Positions 10,984 through 23,390 of a stretch of DNA of 64,000 bases are shown here, piece after piece; position 1 is the first letter of the stretch; every line of letters starts with the position of its first letter. Made by a program: the position numbers and the translations under genes. The notes beneath the pieces are model-generated. The model saw only the letters and a program-made list of their open reading frames with translations. It was not told the origin of the DNA and made no database searches. Origin of the DNA: Typhlomys cinereus (lineage: Eukaryota; Chordata; Mammalia; Rodentia; Platacanthomyidae); the NCBI GenBank assembly GCA_023101885.1, contig JALPQD010000358.1, positions 1,274,761 through 1,338,760 of the forward strand, given 5' to 3'.

Positions 10984-12835
10984 GATTTTGTTACCAGGAG
11001 TGGGGTAAGGATTTTCCCTCAGCACATTGCTGATATTGCAGAGGGCCCACCTATGGTTGCCTCTAGGCCTATTACCAACTCAGGTGTCTAATCAGGCCTC
11101 CAGATGTGATATTGAAAGTGTGATAGATGAGGATGTTACTTCTAGAGAGCTTTATGAGTTTTATAACACATTCAACCAGCAATCTGGAGAATATCCCTGG
11201 GAATGGAGTTTAGGCTGTGGGATATTGGTGGAAGAAGTATAAAATTGGATCAAAATTATTGAAATGGGTCCAGTTAGTAGAGATTCTATGTTTACTGCTA
11301 TAGCTTGTAGAGTTAAAAGTGGTGCCAAGATTTACTTGAGTGGGTGGCTGAAACATTTATTAACGTTGGGCCTTTTGAAAGAGAGCTGGAAATACCAGAT
11401 ATTCCTTGGTTTAGTGTTGAAAATGTGATTAAAAGGCTTAGGGAAATTGGTATGCTTGACTGGATTCCTTGTTTAAAATCTAACACTCAGTACTAGAATC
11501 CAGATGATATGCCTTTCACCAAGACTATAATATACAAATTGGTGAGAGGGGCACCACCAAATTGGAAGGGCCTGACCATTGGTCTTTTCTTTGTGCCATC
11601 ACTAACAATGGGTGATGCAGCTGTTCAATTAGAAGAATTAAATCCAATGGGCCTAGATGGATCCAGGAGCAGCAGAGGCCAAGTCACAGCATTGAATAAC
11701 CAGTGGCAAAGTGAGCATATCAACTGTAATTCACAGCATAGAAAGAACAGTATTCATGATGGTCTGACTCGCTTAGATCTTTGGTGTTGGTTAATTAATC
11801 ATGGTGTTCCCAAGAGTAAAATCAATAAGAAGTCTACAAAGCTAGTATATGATCTGTATAAGCAGAAATTTTCTAAAGCAAATGAAGGAAGGTCTGCTTT
11901 GAATCATAGTAGCAGAGAGTCATGACCTGTCAATCAATTTCCAGATTTAGGTCAGTTTTTGGATCCAGAGCCAATTGAATGAAGGGGGGACTGGGTCCCC
12001 TTGAGGAAGGACTTAGGCACAATAACAAAGACCTTTACTATTAATCTTGATCCTGTCCTTCCCCAAAGGGACCTATGGCCTTTTACAAGAATTACTGTAC
12101 AATGAGGGAAAGGAAATGATCAGACATATCGGAGCCTACAGAACACTTATTCTGAGTTGACATTGATTCCTGAAGATCCTAAAAAAGAATTGTGGCCCTA
12201 CAGTTAGTTAGGGGCTTATGAGGGTCAGGTGATTGATGGTATTTTGGCTAATGTTTGGCTTACAGTAGGTCCAGTGGGTCTCTGGACTCATCCTGTGGTT
12301 ATTTCCTCAGTACCAGAATGTATAATTGTTGTGGAGTAAGTGCTATTATGGTAAGGAAGGCCAAATGGAAGCCTTTAGAATTGTCTTTGCCAGGGAAAAT
12401 AGTGAACCAGTATTGCATTCCTGGAGGGATTGCAGAAATTAGTGCCACCATCAAGGACTTGAAGGATGCAGGGGTGGTGGTTTCTACCACCTATCCCTTT
12501 AATTCTCCTGTTTGGCCTGTACAGAAGACAGATGTATCATGGAGAATGACAGTTGATTATCACAAACTTAATCAAGTTATGACTCTAATTACAACTGTTG
12601 TGCCAGATGTAGTTTCTTTGCTTGAACACATTAACACATCTCCTGGTACTTGATATGTAGCTATTGACCTTGCAAGTGCTTTTTTCTCCATACCTATACA
12701 TAAGTACATCAGAAGCAATTTGTTTTCAGCTGGCAAGGACAGCAGTATACATTTACTGTTCTACCTCAAGGATATATTAATTCTCCAGCCCTATGCCATA
12801 ACTTGGTTTGTAAAACCTTGATTACCCATCTCTCC
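10984..12835 (+). pseudogene. ERVL-type internal region, decayed gag and pol
   Basis: A gag-like open stretch lies at 11509-11925, broken by stops on either side. The pol part at about 12350-12653 encodes an RT N-terminal region with PGGIAEI and the [10 protein letters not shown] block, ending at a stop after INTSPGT; codons AIDLASAFFS follow at 12661-12690. This matches the class III ERV-L RT type. It stops short of the YxDD region, where another LTR fragment begins near 12836. It cannot code for a functional polymerase. Confidence 0.82.
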
Positions 12836-13055
12836 CACAAGGCATCCTTGTGTACACTTGGCCAGACATACTGGTCTGGCAAGTAAGGATCGTCCCTCTT
12901 TCAGCCATTATATAGAGATGGTATAGCCATTTCCCTTGGCCTAGTGCTGGTGTGATCTCTCCTTCTAAGATGGACAAACAACTGTAACCAGGAATCATAA
13001 GAGAAAACAAACCGCTTCTTCCCTTAAGGTGATTTTATCAGCAACCATGCAGGCT
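12836..13055 (+). repeat. MaLR-like LTR, 3' half
   Basis: Shares its sequence and the end CCATGCAGGCTAACTGCAACA with the LTRs at 44353-44776 and 62381-62807. Truncated at its 5' side against the ERVL remnant. Confidence 0.65.
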
Positions 13056-13415
13056 AACTGCAACAGTCAGGAATTGGAGAGATCTAGACAGAGCCAGAGC
13101 CCATAAATGAACTTCAAGTGTAGCTGTTAGAGATAGACCAGAGCCCAGTGGTCTCACTGACCTTCCCAGTGACCCTCTTCTTCCAGCTAGAAACTGCTTC
13201 CTAATGTTTCTAAACAAGACTAATTGCTGTGACCAAGTGTTCAAATGCATGAGTCTGACAGGGACATTTTGTAACCAAGCCATGTTATTCTGCCCATCAT
13301 ACCAAAGGCTTATGATCATTTCACAATGCAAAATCCATTTAGTGCAATCTCAAGAGACTATATAGTCTTAACAGTTTCAGTGTCATTCAAAAATCTAAAT
13401 GCTCCTCTAATATGT
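13056..13415. other. No recognised feature
   Basis: Possibly repeat-derived; no exon or RNA gene seen. Confidence 0.4.
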
Positions 13416-13740
13416 AAGGCAGTCTCTTTTTTTAAAAAAATTTATTATTATTATTATTATTTATTCAATTGTGTGTGTGCATATGTATGTGTGCGCGCAT
13501 GCGTGTGTGTGTCTGTGTGTGTGTAGAACCACGGACGAACTCGGGAACCACCACGGACGCCTCCACCTCCTTCTGCCCCGAGATTCACAGGTTCCACCCT
13601 ACCAGGACCAGAAGTGCAGGCCACCCCCGCTTCCGCCTGACGTCTATACGTGGGATCTGGGATCCGAACTCAGGACCTTCTGCCTGCAAGGCAGAGACTT
13701 AACCCCTGAGCCACCTCTCCAGCCCAAAAGGCAGTCTCTT
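13416..13740 (-). mobile_element. tRNA-derived B2-like SINE with target duplication
   Basis: SINE body 13429-13727 on the - strand, with A and B boxes as in the copy at 8753 and a CA-rich tail. The 13-bp direct repeat AAGGCAGTCTCTT flanks it at 13416-13428 and 13728-13740, proving retroposition. Confidence 0.9.
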
Positions 13741-14102
13741 AAGTTGAGGCCCTATAAAATCAAAATGCATTACATACTTTCAATATATAATACACAGAGT
13801 AAATCTTCCCATCCCAAAAGGGAGGGCAACCACTTGGGAGGACAACAAGAAAAGATGAGCCTAATGGAAGACCAAAGCCTAACAAGACCAACACCAAATC
13901 CTAAAGCTCCATATCTACATTTGTTATAAAACTGCTAAAAATTCATCTATTGAGAAGAACATGCCATTATCTTAGGTAGCACTCTTAATTAATCCATTTA
14001 TTTTGTGTATCCAAAATCATCAACAGCTAATATACAATTTTAAGGTGACTTCCAACTCCATAGATCAAGTATAAATGATTAACTTTTATTCATAAAGACA
14101 AT
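13741..14102. other. No recognised feature
   Basis: AT-rich; no supported gene or complete repeat. Confidence 0.4.
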
Positions 14103-14479
14103 TGTGATAGCTACTCTTAACTGTTGCTATAAGAGAGCGTTCAAAGTCAAACAACTTAAGGGAGAAAGGGAGATTATTCAGCTTATTACTGTTCCAGAGG
14201 GGAGAAACAGTCTTTTCTAGTGGAAGTTACATGGCTGGTGGCTGAAGCTGGAAGCAGGCTAAGTCACTGCAAACATCCTGGAGTCTCTCTTCTTCTAAGT
14301 TTTCTGTTCTGTGGTTCCTTTTATCTGGTCCACTACTGGAAGGTTCCAATCAGATATAGGGAGAGTCTTTGTATTGTAAATGCATTGATCTGGATAATCT
14401 CTTCAGGTAGTCTGACAGCTGATGTTAGTTAATACTAGGGGTGGTCAAGTTGACACCCAGGATTAACTACCACAACAAT
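14103..14479 (-). repeat. LTR-like sequence, possibly MaLR
   Basis: Begins near TGATAGCTACTCTTAACTG and ends GTCAAGTTGACACCC...CACAACA, a pattern common at rodent MaLR LTR edges. Boundaries and family are uncertain. Confidence 0.4.
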
Positions 14480-14510
14480 TGATAGGCTAAATTGATTACA
14501 ATGAAGTTTT

Positions 14511-15513
14511 TTCTCCCATATTTTATTTTTTTTCCTAATCATACAAGCTCAATAGGTATCCCCATCCTCTCCCTCTCTCTTTCCCTTCCCAGTTGACCCC
14601 CTTACACTCTCCCCTTACAACCTTCCTTTCACCCCCCTGCTAGTTCCTCCCTGCTTCCTCCCTTCAATCACCTGGATCATCCTTTGTATGAATGCCAAAC
14701 CTTCCTCTGATTCCTAGTGAGGGTTCAGGACTCAGTGGCATATCCTGGAGCCCCTTCTTGGGCTCCCCCATAAGTATGGGAACTCTATTATGACTGTTAA
14801 TCCCTTGCCTCTAAGGATCCTACTGCCTGGAGCCTTCTCCCCTGTGATCCATGCTAGACTTTGGGAGTCGTTGACATGTCAGCCATTACGCAGGTCATGC
14901 AAAGTCCAATCCTGGCTGCTGCAGTCCTAACTTGTGTGGTGTATCTTGCATATCATTGGCTTTCCCCATCTCTAGGCTCTTACAATCTTGCCGCCTCCTC
15001 TTTGGCAAGATCCCCTGAGCTTTAAAATGGGGAGAGATTGGCTGGTGTGATTCCAGGTGATTAATGTAGGGTCTTTGGTGTTCTGAATTACAGTTTGTTG
15101 CTGTTTTCAGTTTTGCTTTTCCTGCAACACCTTTGGCTGCATCCTGATTAGTATCCAAGGTCACCTCCTAATCAAAGATAAAAGACTGTTTGAATGGAGA
15201 TCTTAATATATGAGGAGACTCAAAGGTAGGTGGGAGAATAGGAGAAGGACGCAGTAGTGAGGGAGTGGTCAGTGTCCCATTTTCAGGTTGGTTACTGTAT
15301 ATCTGCCAGTCCCTATACCCTCTCTGATTGGTGAGATCAAGCCTGTTCAGTCACAAGTGACCAGGAAGGGAAATGAGAATAAGCTGTACCAGATGTCTCA
15401 CTACTTGATGGTGCAATACTTGATGGTGACCTATTTTTTCTACTGAACGGTGATCCCCTCTCTCCTTTTTTTTTTTTTTTTTTTTTGAGGCCCTCCTTCC
15501 CCTTTCCTCCTGA
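14511..15513 (-). other. L1 3' UTR
   Basis: About 1 kb after the ORF2 stop. It has the conserved polypurine stretch (CT-rich on +, 14560-14660) and a T run at about 15468-15486 on +. The same 3' UTR type is seen at 9063, 41892, 48246 and 54514. Confidence 0.8.
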
Positions 15514-18500
15514 TTATAATCCTTTGTGATTACAGTAGGTATTACAGAGATCTCCCTTTGAATATGTCATTAAATGGATTTGGAATGAGGATCCACTTAT
15601 TAGGGAGTATATATGATGTCTAACATTCTGTGTCTGGGATATTTCACTCAATATAATTTTTTCCAATTCCATCCATTTCTGGGCAAATTTCATTAATTCA
15701 TCATTTTTGATGGCTGAGTAGTATTGCATTATATAAGTATACCACATTTTCCTTATCCATTCATCAACTGTTGGGCATTTGGGTTGATTCCATAACTTTG
15801 CTATTGTAAAAAATGCTGCAGTGAACATGGTTGTGTTCTTGTTACTGTAGTGAATGTCTGCATTATAGGGGATTATTCCCAGAAGTGGTATAGCAGGGTC
15901 ATATGGCATTTCAATCTTTAACTTTTTAAAAAATTGCCAGACTCATCACCAGAGTGGTTGTATAACCCTGCATTCCCACCAGTGTTCCCTTCTCTCTGCA
16001 TCCTCTCCACCATTTGGTATTGATTGTATTGTGGATTTTTGCTATCCTGACTAGAGTAGGATGATCTCTCAGGGAAGTTTTGATTTGCATTTCCCTGATA
16101 GGTAGGGATGTGGAGCATTTTTAAGATATTTGTTAGACATTTCAATTTTATCTCTGGAAAAGTTTCTTTTGAATTCCCAGGCTCATTTTTAATTAGGACA
16201 TTTATCTCCTTGGTGTTTAGTTTTTTAATTTTTTTATACCCTCCGGATAACAGAGTTCTATTGGATATGTGGTTAGTGAAGATTTTCTCCAATTCTGTGG
16301 GTTGTCTTTTTGCTCAGTTTACAATCTCTTTATTTGAACATTAGCTCTTTAATTTCATGAGATCCCATTTGTCGAGTGTTGGTTCTAGTGACTGTGCTAT
16401 TGGATTCCTGTTTAAGAACTGTTGGCCTAGCCCGATCAACTTGAGGGAGTTCCCTACCCTTTCAACCAGGGTTTTTACAGTCTCTGGCCTAGTATTAAGG
16501 TCTTTGATCCATTTAGAGTTAATATTTTGCATGGTCACAAGTATGGATCCATTTTTAATCTTCTGCATGTGGATTTCCAGTTTTGCCAGCACCATTTGTT
16601 GAAGATGTTGTTCTTTTTCCATTGAATTTTTTTGGCTCCTTTGTCAAAGATCAAATGCCTATAATTGTGTGAGCTTATGTCTGGGTCTTCAACTCTTATC
16701 CATTGATCTACATGTCTATTTTGGAGCCAGTACCAGGCTGTTTTTATTACTATGAATTCGTAGTATAGATGAAGATTTGGTATGGTGTTACCTCCAGCAG
16801 TGTTTTTGTTACTCAGGATTGTTTTCCTTTTATGCTTCCATATGGATTTTGAGAGTGTTTTATCAACTTTTTTTTAAAGAATTGATTTGGGATTTTGATT
16901 GGCATAGCATTGAATCTCTATATTGCCTTTGGTAGGATGGTCATTTTTATGATGTTGATTCTTCCAGTCCAAGAACATGGGAGATCTTTCCACCTTCTGG
17001 AAATTTCTGTCATTTCTTTCTTTAAGGTTTTAAAGTTTTAATTATAAAGGTCTCTCACTTCTTTGGTTAAATTTATACCAAGGTATTTCAATTTTTAAGG
17101 GCTATCGTAAATAGAATTGTTTCTTTTAGGACTTTTTCAATTTTTTCGTCTTTGGTATATAAGAAGGCCACTGATTTTTATACATTTATTTTGTAACCTG
17201 CTACTCTGCTGAACTTCTGTATTAGTTCCAGGGGTTTCCTGGTGGAGTTTTTGGAATCACTCATGTCATCTGCAAAAAGAGATAGCTTGACTTCTTCCTT
17301 ATGATTTGAATCCCTTTTATCTCCCTTTCTTGTATTATGGCTCTAGTACAATATTGAATAGAAGTGGTGAGAGTGGACAGCCTTGTCTAGTTCCTGATCG
17401 AAGCAGGGAATGCTTCAAGTTTTTTCCCATTGAGTATAATCCTTGCTGTTGGCTTGTTGTTTACAGCTTTATTATGTTGATAAAGGTTCCTTCCACTCCA
17501 ACTGTCTCTAGGGTTTTGATCATAAAATTATGTTGGATCTTATCAAAACCTTTTTCTGCATTTATCGAAAGTATCATGTGGTCTTGGAGTTTGGATGGGT
17601 TTATATGATGGATTACATTTAATGATTTGCATATGTTGAACCAACTTCGTGTGCAGGGGATAAAGCCTACTTGATCACAGTGAATAATCTTTTTCACATG
17701 TTTTGAATCCAATTTGTTAAATTTTGTTGAGAATCTTTGCATCTGTGTTCATCAAACAGATTGGCCTATAGCTTTCTTTTTTAAGTATATTTATTAGGTT
17801 TTGGGATTAGTTTCATAGAAAGAATTTGGCAGTGTGCCTTTCTTTGCTATTTTTTGGAACAGTTTAAGGAGTATTGGTGTTAGTTGTTCTTTAAATATCT
17901 GGTAGAATTCTGTCCATTTGGCTTCAGGACATTTTTTGGTGAGAATATTTGAGATTACTTCATTAATTTTCTCATTTGCTATAGGACTATTTAAAAAATT
18001 TGAAACTTCCTGATTCAATTTAAGTAAGTTGTGCTTACTCAGGAATTCATTCGTTTCTTTTGTGCTATCAAACTTCATGAAGTATAAGTTTTTGAAATAT
18101 GACCTTATAACTCTCTGAATTTCTTGGGTATCAGTCGTGATAACTTTGATAATTTCATTTTCATTTCTAATTTTGTTAATTTGGGTTTTCTCTCTCTTGA
18201 TTTTGGCTAATTTAGCTAGAGTTTTATCAATCATACTGATTTTTTCAAGAACCAGCTTTTTGTCTAGTTGATTCTTTGTATCATTTTTCTTATCTCAATT
18301 TCAGATATTTTTCCCCTGATTTTGCTAATCTCTCTTCTACTGCTTTTGGGATTGGATTGCTATTGTGTCTGTGAAGCTTTGAACTGCATTGTTAAGTTAT
18401 TTACTTGTGATGTTTCCTTTTTTGATTATACACATTAAGAGCCATAAACTTACCTCTTAGGACAGCTTTCACTGTGTCCTAGAGATTTTGATATGTTCTA

Positions 18501-18970
18501 TTTTCATTATTATTTGCTTCTAGGAAATCTTGAATTTCCTTTTTGATTTCTTTTTGAACCCATTTCTCATTCAGCATCACAGTTAGTTTCCAAGAGTTAG
18601 TGTATTTTCTGCTGTTTGTTGTGTTATGGATATCAAGCTTTAGACCATCATGGTCTGATAGGGTACAGGCTATAATTTCAACTTTCCTGAACATGTGGAG
18701 ATCTGTTTTGTGGCCCAATATGTGGTCTATTTTGGAAAAAGTTCCATGGGCTGCTGAGAAGAATGTGTATTCCTTGGTGCTTGGATGGAAGGTTCAATAG
18801 AGATCGGTGAGGTCCATTTCAGTAAGGGTTTGATTTAATTCCAGTTTGTCTTTGTTGAGTTTTTGGCCTGTTATCTATCCCATGTTGAGAGTGCAGTATT
18901 GAAACCCCCAAGTATTATCATTGTGGGATTGATTTTTTGTTTTAGATGTTGTAGCATTTGCTTAATGAAT
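15514..18970 (-). pseudogene. L1 ORF2 remnant, from late endonuclease through RT to C-terminus
   Basis: Read from 18970 leftwards. The endonuclease end keeps LSDHDGLKLDI (about 18660-18630). The RT region has HCDQVGFIP (near 17680), a [11 protein letters not shown] block (near 17560) and the catalytic FADD at 17265-17276. The C-terminal YSAIK and SEISQTQ blocks lie near 15730-15640 and the ORF ends at 15514. ORF2 protein combines endonuclease and reverse transcriptase for target-primed insertion. It is broken by several frameshifts. Confidence 0.88.
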
Positions 18971-18976
18971 GTGGAG

Positions 18977-19522
18977 TGTTGGGCCTGCCCAGGGATAACA
19001 GTCTGGGAGGGAGTGAGCAGGGCAAGGCTTAGCACATGGGACCAAAGTTGGCGCTGGGAGCTAGTGTCCTAGGCGTAACCCTGATCACATTACAGAGAGC
19101 CCTAATTGGCTTATAGGAGCCAACATAGATATATGTTTAGTTTGACCTATGCAGCCTGTGTGCTGTGCTGACCGTTAAGGTAACTGGCTGCCTATTTCAT
19201 GCGGTCTGATTCTTTGTCTATATAAGCTGATTTGTTTCCCCCAATAAACCGAGATCTTGCTCTGATAAACTCCCCGTCCATGGCCGAGTCTCTGGAGGCC
19301 TGAGGTGGAGATGCAGGCGGTCAGGCTTTACTTATCTTCGTCATCACAGCCAGCAGCTGTGTAACTGAATGAGTGAATGAGTCTTGCCTTGACAGACTCT
19401 CTGCTGTGTCTGGAGTCCCCTGGATTTGGGTGAGGGGGTAAAGGGTCTGCAGCATGTTTGCCTTTCTCCTCCTCCACCGCCTGGAGTCGTCACAGTGTGT
19501 GCCTGGGAAAATCAGCCCAGCA
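18977..19522 (+). repeat. 5' LTR of the second provirus
   Basis: 546 bp, TG...CA. TATATAA at 19219-19225 and AATAAA at 19243-19248 are close together, implying a very short R region. Shares the U3 block CAGAGAGCCCTAATTGGCTT with the first provirus. Confidence 0.93.
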
Positions 19523-19524
19523 TC

Positions 19525-19542
19525 TGGTGCCCTGAGTGAGGA
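19525..19542 (+). promoter_or_regulatory. Primer-binding site, tRNA-Met-like
   Basis: TGGTGCCCTGAGTGAGGA, two bases after the LTR, matches 16 of 18 positions of the complement of the elongator tRNA-Met 3' end as I know it. A splice-donor-like GGGGTAAGTG follows at about 19577-19586. Confidence 0.65.
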
Positions 19543-19600
19543 GGCTTCTCAAAACAGGTGGAACTAAGCAGACTTCGGGGTAAGTGAAAACTTGGGAAAT

Positions 19601-21093
19601 ATGGGGAATTCAACATGCAAGGATGAAGCAGTGCCAGCAGCACTGGGATCTATACTACGAAGCCAGGGTTTAAAAGTTACAAGCTCTGCTATTTCAAAAA
19701 TGTGGCAAACAGCCCTTGAATTAGCACCTTGGATCCAATCGGGTAATGTGTTATTGTCTACCACCTGGACTCGGTTGAGGAATCCAGCTAGGAAGCGGGA
19801 AGAACATTTTGGGGTGTCCCCTTCTCCAGGATTTTACTGCATTGTTTCTGCTCTTGAGGCAGCATTCCTTCCTGATCTAATCCAGCCTCCACCAGAGGCA
19901 AAGGCAAAGAGGGAGGGGGAGGAGCCACGGCTTCTAGCAACCAGGGCAACTCCAGGCGGGCCCAGCCGCCAGAGCCAAAAATAAGCCATCCTTGGCACCC
20001 TTCCCGACGGTGGGACGGGAGTGCAGCAGAGATTCTGCCTGGCCACCACCCAGGATCATGGAGCAGCAGCTCGAGGAAACCCTCCGTGGGAACGCAGGGC
20101 AGCAGGGCCGGGTAAGTAGCGAGGAGCAGCAAGAGCAGCTTCTAGCTCCTCGCACAAATTCAGAGCCGCGTGGCAGAGTAGAGATTCTGCTGGGCTGCCC
20201 GGGGACACAGGGAAGCAGGGTGAGGAAAACCTCCACAGGACTGGGGCCGCTGGATCGCGGGCCAGGAAAGCAGCGGGGAGGGGGCCATGACTTAGAGGAA
20301 TTCACACTGGGCCACGGTGCACCAGTGCTGGGTGCCCAAGGAGATTGGAAAAAGTCTGCGGGGGAGAAAACCCAGATGCACCAGGCAGAAAGCCACGTGG
20401 AGCTGAGAGAGGGGGCAGAGCTGCCAGAGCTCCTAGAACTGGCAGACACTGAGAGCAAGCCACCCAGAGAGGGGGCAGGGCTGCGCACACCTCGAGACCT
20501 GCAGGTCCAGGAGTGGCCAGAGATGGTGCTTGGCACGGGCAGTTCCTTCCATCCAGATTTAGCTCTACTCATGGGGGAGAGGCTGCGCAGTCCAGGGGCT
20601 GGAAAAAAATGCAAGTGAGCAACTGTGAAGTGGGACTGGTCTGCGAAGTGGGACTGATCTGGGGAGCGAGACTGGTCTGGGGAGTGTGACTGGGACTGGT
20701 CACCAGTATCCAGACTTAGCTCCCCTCAAGAGGGAAAGGGGCCCAGGCCGGCTGGAGGAGAGCTCTCTCCCGCTCACCCTCACCAAAATTTCTTCCAAAC
20801 AAGTGCTCGGGTGCACTGGTCCCTATCAGGCTAAAGCAGGGAATATGGAGCTGGAGCCTAAGTGTACTGAGAACCTAGATACAGAGAGTAATCACCCTGC
20901 AGTATGGTATCCATGGGAAACAAAGAAATTAAAGAGGACAACATGGAAAAAACTAGATAAAGGTCCCTCTGGAGTGCCAATAGCAGGCATTATACAAAAA
21001 CCTGGCGAGCCCCCACCCTCGCCCCCAGCACATAGCAGGAAGAGGAAAGTGCCATCAATCACCTTTACTCAGGGGAGGGCTGAGGAAGGCTAG
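19601..21093 (+). pseudogene. gag: Proviral gag remnant with internal deletion
   Basis: The start at 19601 encodes MGNSTCK, with the glycine-2 context of an N-myristoylated betaretroviral matrix protein. ALELAPW follows, matching the first provirus. A GC-rich spacer region with frameshifts occupies 19990-20620. At about 20900-21000, WYPWETKKLK runs almost directly into WKKLDKGPSG; in the first provirus these blocks are more than 300 bases apart, so the central capsid is deleted. No zinc knuckles remain. Non-functional. Confidence 0.8.
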
Positions 21094-22802
21094 TACAAAC
21101 TCCTCAATTCCCTGTGCAGGCAGATGGGGACCGTCTCTGTGTTTATCTAAGCTTGATTTAAAACAGCTTTTGCCCCTCATGCACTGAAGGGACCACAAAA
21201 ACTGTCTGTTGTTCTGCATACTTTGCCTGTGATAAAAATAGGACAGCTGATCTAGGACTTAATTTGAAAAAAGGAAACAAAAGGAAGAAAGAGCCACAAA
21301 ACAAAGAAATCAAAATTTGACATTTGCTTAAGGAGATAGGTAGAAAATTAACAAGCATGCCAAAGCAGACCAACCCAACACCCCTTCTGACAGGGGAGAG
21401 ATAAAAAGATGCTTTGAAATATGACAAGACTGGGTGCTTTGAGATGGTTGCAAGCACAGGAAGCTTTCGTGTGGCCTATGTCCCAAACATGGGAAATTCC
21501 ACTAGAGGAAGATTGTCCTCTGAACCCCAGGGCCCAGGAGTCAAGCCCCCTGGTGGAGACCAATGAAATGGCCTGAAGCTCTTAGCTTCCCTCCGATGGG
21601 AAAAAGGTGTTTGCCTCTGATATCCAGCAAAAGGTCCAAAAATGCCAGGTTGAGCATCTCAAGAGAACGTTGGGTTTAACATGCAAATGGAAAGCCTCTT
21701 TGTTTCTAGACTAGGGAGCACAAAATTCCAGTGTTCAACTTCCTTCCTAGGCTTTTGTCAATCTTTGATTTTACTAGAATGTTAATGATCAAGAAAATGA
21801 CAGGTTCATCAGTCACTCGCAAAGTAAACTACTGACATTCCTTATATACTTAACAATGTTGCTTTTAGACATTCCCTCATTTAATAAAACAAAATAGACA
21901 GTTCACATGGTTTTAAACAGGTTTTAAGATATGATCATAGAGATTCACAGCTGCCAGAGGAAAAAGGTCTTCAGTATGTAGATTACTTCTTAGTTTTTAC
22001 ACCAAAGACAATGACTATTCCAGGTGAGGTAATAGGTTTTCTTTACTAACTTTTGCCTATACCCACAGTACGATTACTGAGCTTGTTTGGTTTATTGAGG
22101 ATGCCAGGCTGCTCTCACAATCAACGCCCCATTTCAGCAGGAAGCAGTTAAAGAATGATCATCGACCCTTATCTCCTGAGCAGTCTTAATCCTCAAATAG
22201 GCTAGAGGTAAAATAGGCAGATTTAGAACAACACGCTGGAATGGGTCCCTCAAGGTCTTTGAAAGTCTTTAAAATTCCAAAAATGATATCCCCCTCTGCT
22301 AGATAACCCCATACCCAACTAAATTAAAGATCCAATTGTTAAAACAAAAAGGGGAAGTAAGCCCACACCAACAGCTAAGGTTGGCATTATTTACCATCAA
22401 CATTTTAAATTTTCAAAAAGTCAATCTGGGTTTGACCTAAAATCTAGAAAAAATTGTTCTTTTAATAACTATATCACTGAAGTGTTTCCTCAGCATATCT
22501 CTCAACAGCACTCCATCTACGAGACCACACTACAGACATCCATGCCATGGCCCCCCCAGAGACGTGACTCAAGCTTGGAGGCTTGTGAGGCCTTGGTGTA
22601 ATGACAGACCAGGCAGGCCTGTATTGCCCATCTGAGCCACATGCAACTTCCTTAAGCTACCTGCTGCCATGCCTGCTGCGGATGACAACCTGCCTGACTG
22701 AGAAGACCAACTGGGACAGGACAACAATGAGAGCTCATGCTGGGACTTATGGGACATTGGACATATGTATAGTCAACTGTAAAATACCGTCTCTATTGAA
22801 AC
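21094..22802 (+). other. Proviral interior without intact coding frames
   Basis: Contains the last integrase codons near 22360-22410 (the complement of 3900-3960) and the family 3' non-coding region. The stretch 21100-22300 has no frame I can assign; RT, RNase H and protease motifs are absent. Confidence 0.6.
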
Positions 22803-22815
22803 AAAAAGGGGGAGA
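22803..22815 (+). promoter_or_regulatory. Polypurine tract of the second provirus
   Basis: AAAAAGGGGGAGA directly before the 3' LTR at 22816. Confidence 0.9.
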
Positions 22816-23384
22816 TGTTGGGCCTGCCCAGGGATAACAGTCTGGGAAGGAGTGAGCAGGGAATGGCTTAGCACATGGGATCAAAGATGGCGCTGGGAGC
22901 TAGTGTCCTAGGCATAACCCTGGTCACATTACAGAGAGCCCTAATTGGCTTATAGGAGCCAACATAGATATATGTTTAGTTTGACCTATGCAGCCTGTGT
23001 GCTGTACTGGCTATTAAGGAAATTGGCTGCCTGTTTCATGTGCTTTGATTCTTTGTCTATATAAGCTGATTTGTTTCCCCCAATAAACCGAGATCTTGCT
23101 CTGACAAACTCCCCATCCATGGCCGAGTCTCTGGAGGGCTGAGGTGGAGGTGAGGCAGTCAGGCTTTACTTATCTTCGTTATCACAGCCAGCATCTGTGT
23201 AACTGAATAAGTGAATGAGTGAGTGAATGAGTGAGTGAATGAATCTTGCCTTGACAGACTCCCTGCTGTGTCCAGAGTCCCCTGGATTTGGGTGAGGGGG
23301 TAAAGGGCCTGCAGCACATTTGCCTTTCTCCACCCCGACCACCTGGAGTAGTCACAGTGTGTGCCTGGGAAAATCAGCCCAGCA
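22816..23384 (+). repeat. 3' LTR of the second provirus
   Basis: 569 bp; TATATAA at 23058-23064 and AATAAA at 23082-23087. Longer than the 5' copy mainly through extra GAGTGAATGA units near 23205-23245. Confidence 0.93.
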
Positions 23385-23390
23385 GTGGAG

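Larger units (their letters stand above)
18971..23390 (+). mobile_element. Deleted class II provirus inserted in L1, 6-bp target duplication
   Basis: The LTRs 18977-19522 and 22816-23384 both start TGTTGGGCC and end CCCAGCA, and GTGGAG flanks both sides (18971-18976, 23385-23390). The interior is only about 3.3 kb, against about 7.4 kb in the related provirus (of which about 1.4 kb is inserted SINE/L1). It keeps the leader, a matrix start and some capsid, then jumps to the distal integrase/3' region. It would have needed proteins from a relative. By eye the LTRs differ by roughly 5 percent. Confidence 0.93.

Noticed and set aside
19934..20618. Open frames of 208 and 226 codons on opposite strands
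   Set aside because: GC-rich proviral gag interior; the - strand frame is a shadow and the + strand frame is only gag remnant.
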